A stretch of DNA of 5,019 nucleotides from an uncultured Lachnospiraceae bacterium (GTDB lineage: Bacteria > Bacillota > Clostridia > Lachnospirales > Lachnospiraceae): NCBI GenBank assembly GCA_934371505.1, contig CAKRNW010000131.1, forward strand, positions 1 through 5,019. The letters are read 5' to 3'. A program made the position numbers and the translations under genes. Shown here piece after piece: positions 4,684 through 5,019 of this stretch (positions are counted from its first letter, which is position 1; each line of letters starts with the position of its first letter). The notes beneath the pieces were generated by a model, which was given only the letters and a program-made list of their open reading frames with translations, was not told the DNA's origin and ran no database searches.

Positions 4684-5019
4684 TTACCGGTTCACCAGAT
4701 AAACGCCGAAATTCAGATACCCGGCGAAGGTCACCCACAACAGATAGGGGACCATCAGATACCCGGCGGCTTTGGAAATCTGCTTGAAGGACATAGTGGT
4801 AATGAGAATCAGAAACCACAAAATTAACAACCATACAAAGGCAAAAAGATACCATTGCATATTGAAGAAAAAGATGGACCAGAGGAAGTTGAACACCAGC
4901 TGCAGACCGTAGACGGTGAGAGCCGCCTGGCTGGGTTTGCCGGAGGTGGCAACCAGATAAGATGCAATTCCCATCAGGATAAACAGAATCGTCCACACCA
5001 CCGGGAAAAGCCAGTTGGG
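4684..5019 (-). CDS. tspO: TspO/MBR family membrane protein, C-terminal part
   Basis: 111 C-terminal residues are visible; the family is usually about 150-170, so roughly 45-55 N-terminal residues lie past the right edge. The frame is open to the edge (it starts PNWLFPVVWTILFILMG), so a GTG at 5001 is internal rather than the start. Four membrane helices are seen (window residues about 5-24, 33-52, 54-75, 82-107), matching TM2-TM5 of the five-helix fold. Family motifs include VVWTILFILMG (7-17), QLVFNFLWS near the start of TM3, and PYLLWVTFAGYLN in TM5, which carries the conserved W..FA..LN pattern. TspO proteins bind porphyrins and other tetrapyrroles or sterols in the membrane and have been linked to oxygen or redox control and porphyrin breakdown. 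The role in a fermentative anaerobe is not known. It is upstream of the hemerythrin gene on the same strand. Confidence 0.88.
   Translation of the reverse strand, partial: PNWLFPVVWTILFILMGIASYLVATSGKPSQAALTVYGLQLVFNFLWSIFFFNMQWYLFAFVWLLILWFLILITTMSFKQISKAAGYLMVPYLLWVTFAGYLNFGVYLVNR

Noticed and set aside
2058..4693. Shared 12-mer GAACCGGTAAAA at 2058-2069 (plus) and 4682-4693 (minus)
   Set aside because: The second copy covers the end of the TspO-like coding region and its stop; about one such match is expected by chance in 5 kb on both strands.
2282..5000. Alternate-frame ORFs inside the synthase-like, hemerythrin and TspO-like genes (for example 2282-2635, 2378-2707, 3932-4228, 4619-4996)
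   Set aside because: They are shadows of the real genes, with low-complexity or non-protein-like translations.
4996..5001. GTG start for the TspO-like gene at 5001
   Set aside because: The frame continues to the edge with the family-like residues PNWLFP, so the true start is outside the window.

Overview
The window looks like ordinary chromosome from a gut-type anaerobic Firmicute, most likely a Lachnospiraceae or Clostridia member. That placement is inferred from gene content (ATP-dependent PEP carboxykinase, a Cys2 choloylglycine-hydrolase-family enzyme, a two-domain hemerythrin), strong GGAGG-type ribosome binding sites, moderate GC and extended -10 promoters. No transposase, integrase, phage gene, CRISPR array, tRNA or rRNA was seen. 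I found no evidence of a wholly new multi-gene system. The unusual items are one hemerythrin with altered metal ligands and several regulatory structures.

Layout from left to right. At 1-191 (minus) lies the N-terminal part of a bile-salt-hydrolase/penicillin-V-acylase family enzyme, running off the left edge. At 192-298 there is a gap holding a hairpin terminator for the next gene and the hydrolase RBS. At 299-1903 (minus) is pckA, complete and with all expected catalytic residues. At 1904-2147 is a divergent promoter region: the pckA promoter (minus) with a long hairpin at the predicted mRNA 5' end, and an extended -10 promoter for the plus-strand gene. At 2148-3749 (plus) is a membrane protein fused to a spermidine-synthase-like domain. 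At 3752-4585 (minus), convergent with the previous gene and only 2 bp from it, is a protein of two tandem hemerythrin domains. At 4586-4683 is its control region, with a 19-bp near-palindrome over the start site and a hairpin next to the RBS. At 4684-5019 (minus) is a TspO/MBR family membrane protein, cut off by the right edge.

The genes do not form one pathway. PckA links oxaloacetate and PEP. The hydrolase would cleave conjugated bile salts or related amides. The membrane synthase-like protein uses an AdoMet-type cofactor on an unknown substrate. The hemerythrin and TspO proteins lie in tandem on one strand and both belong to families tied to oxygen or tetrapyrrole/redox handling, so a shared stress role is possible but unproven.
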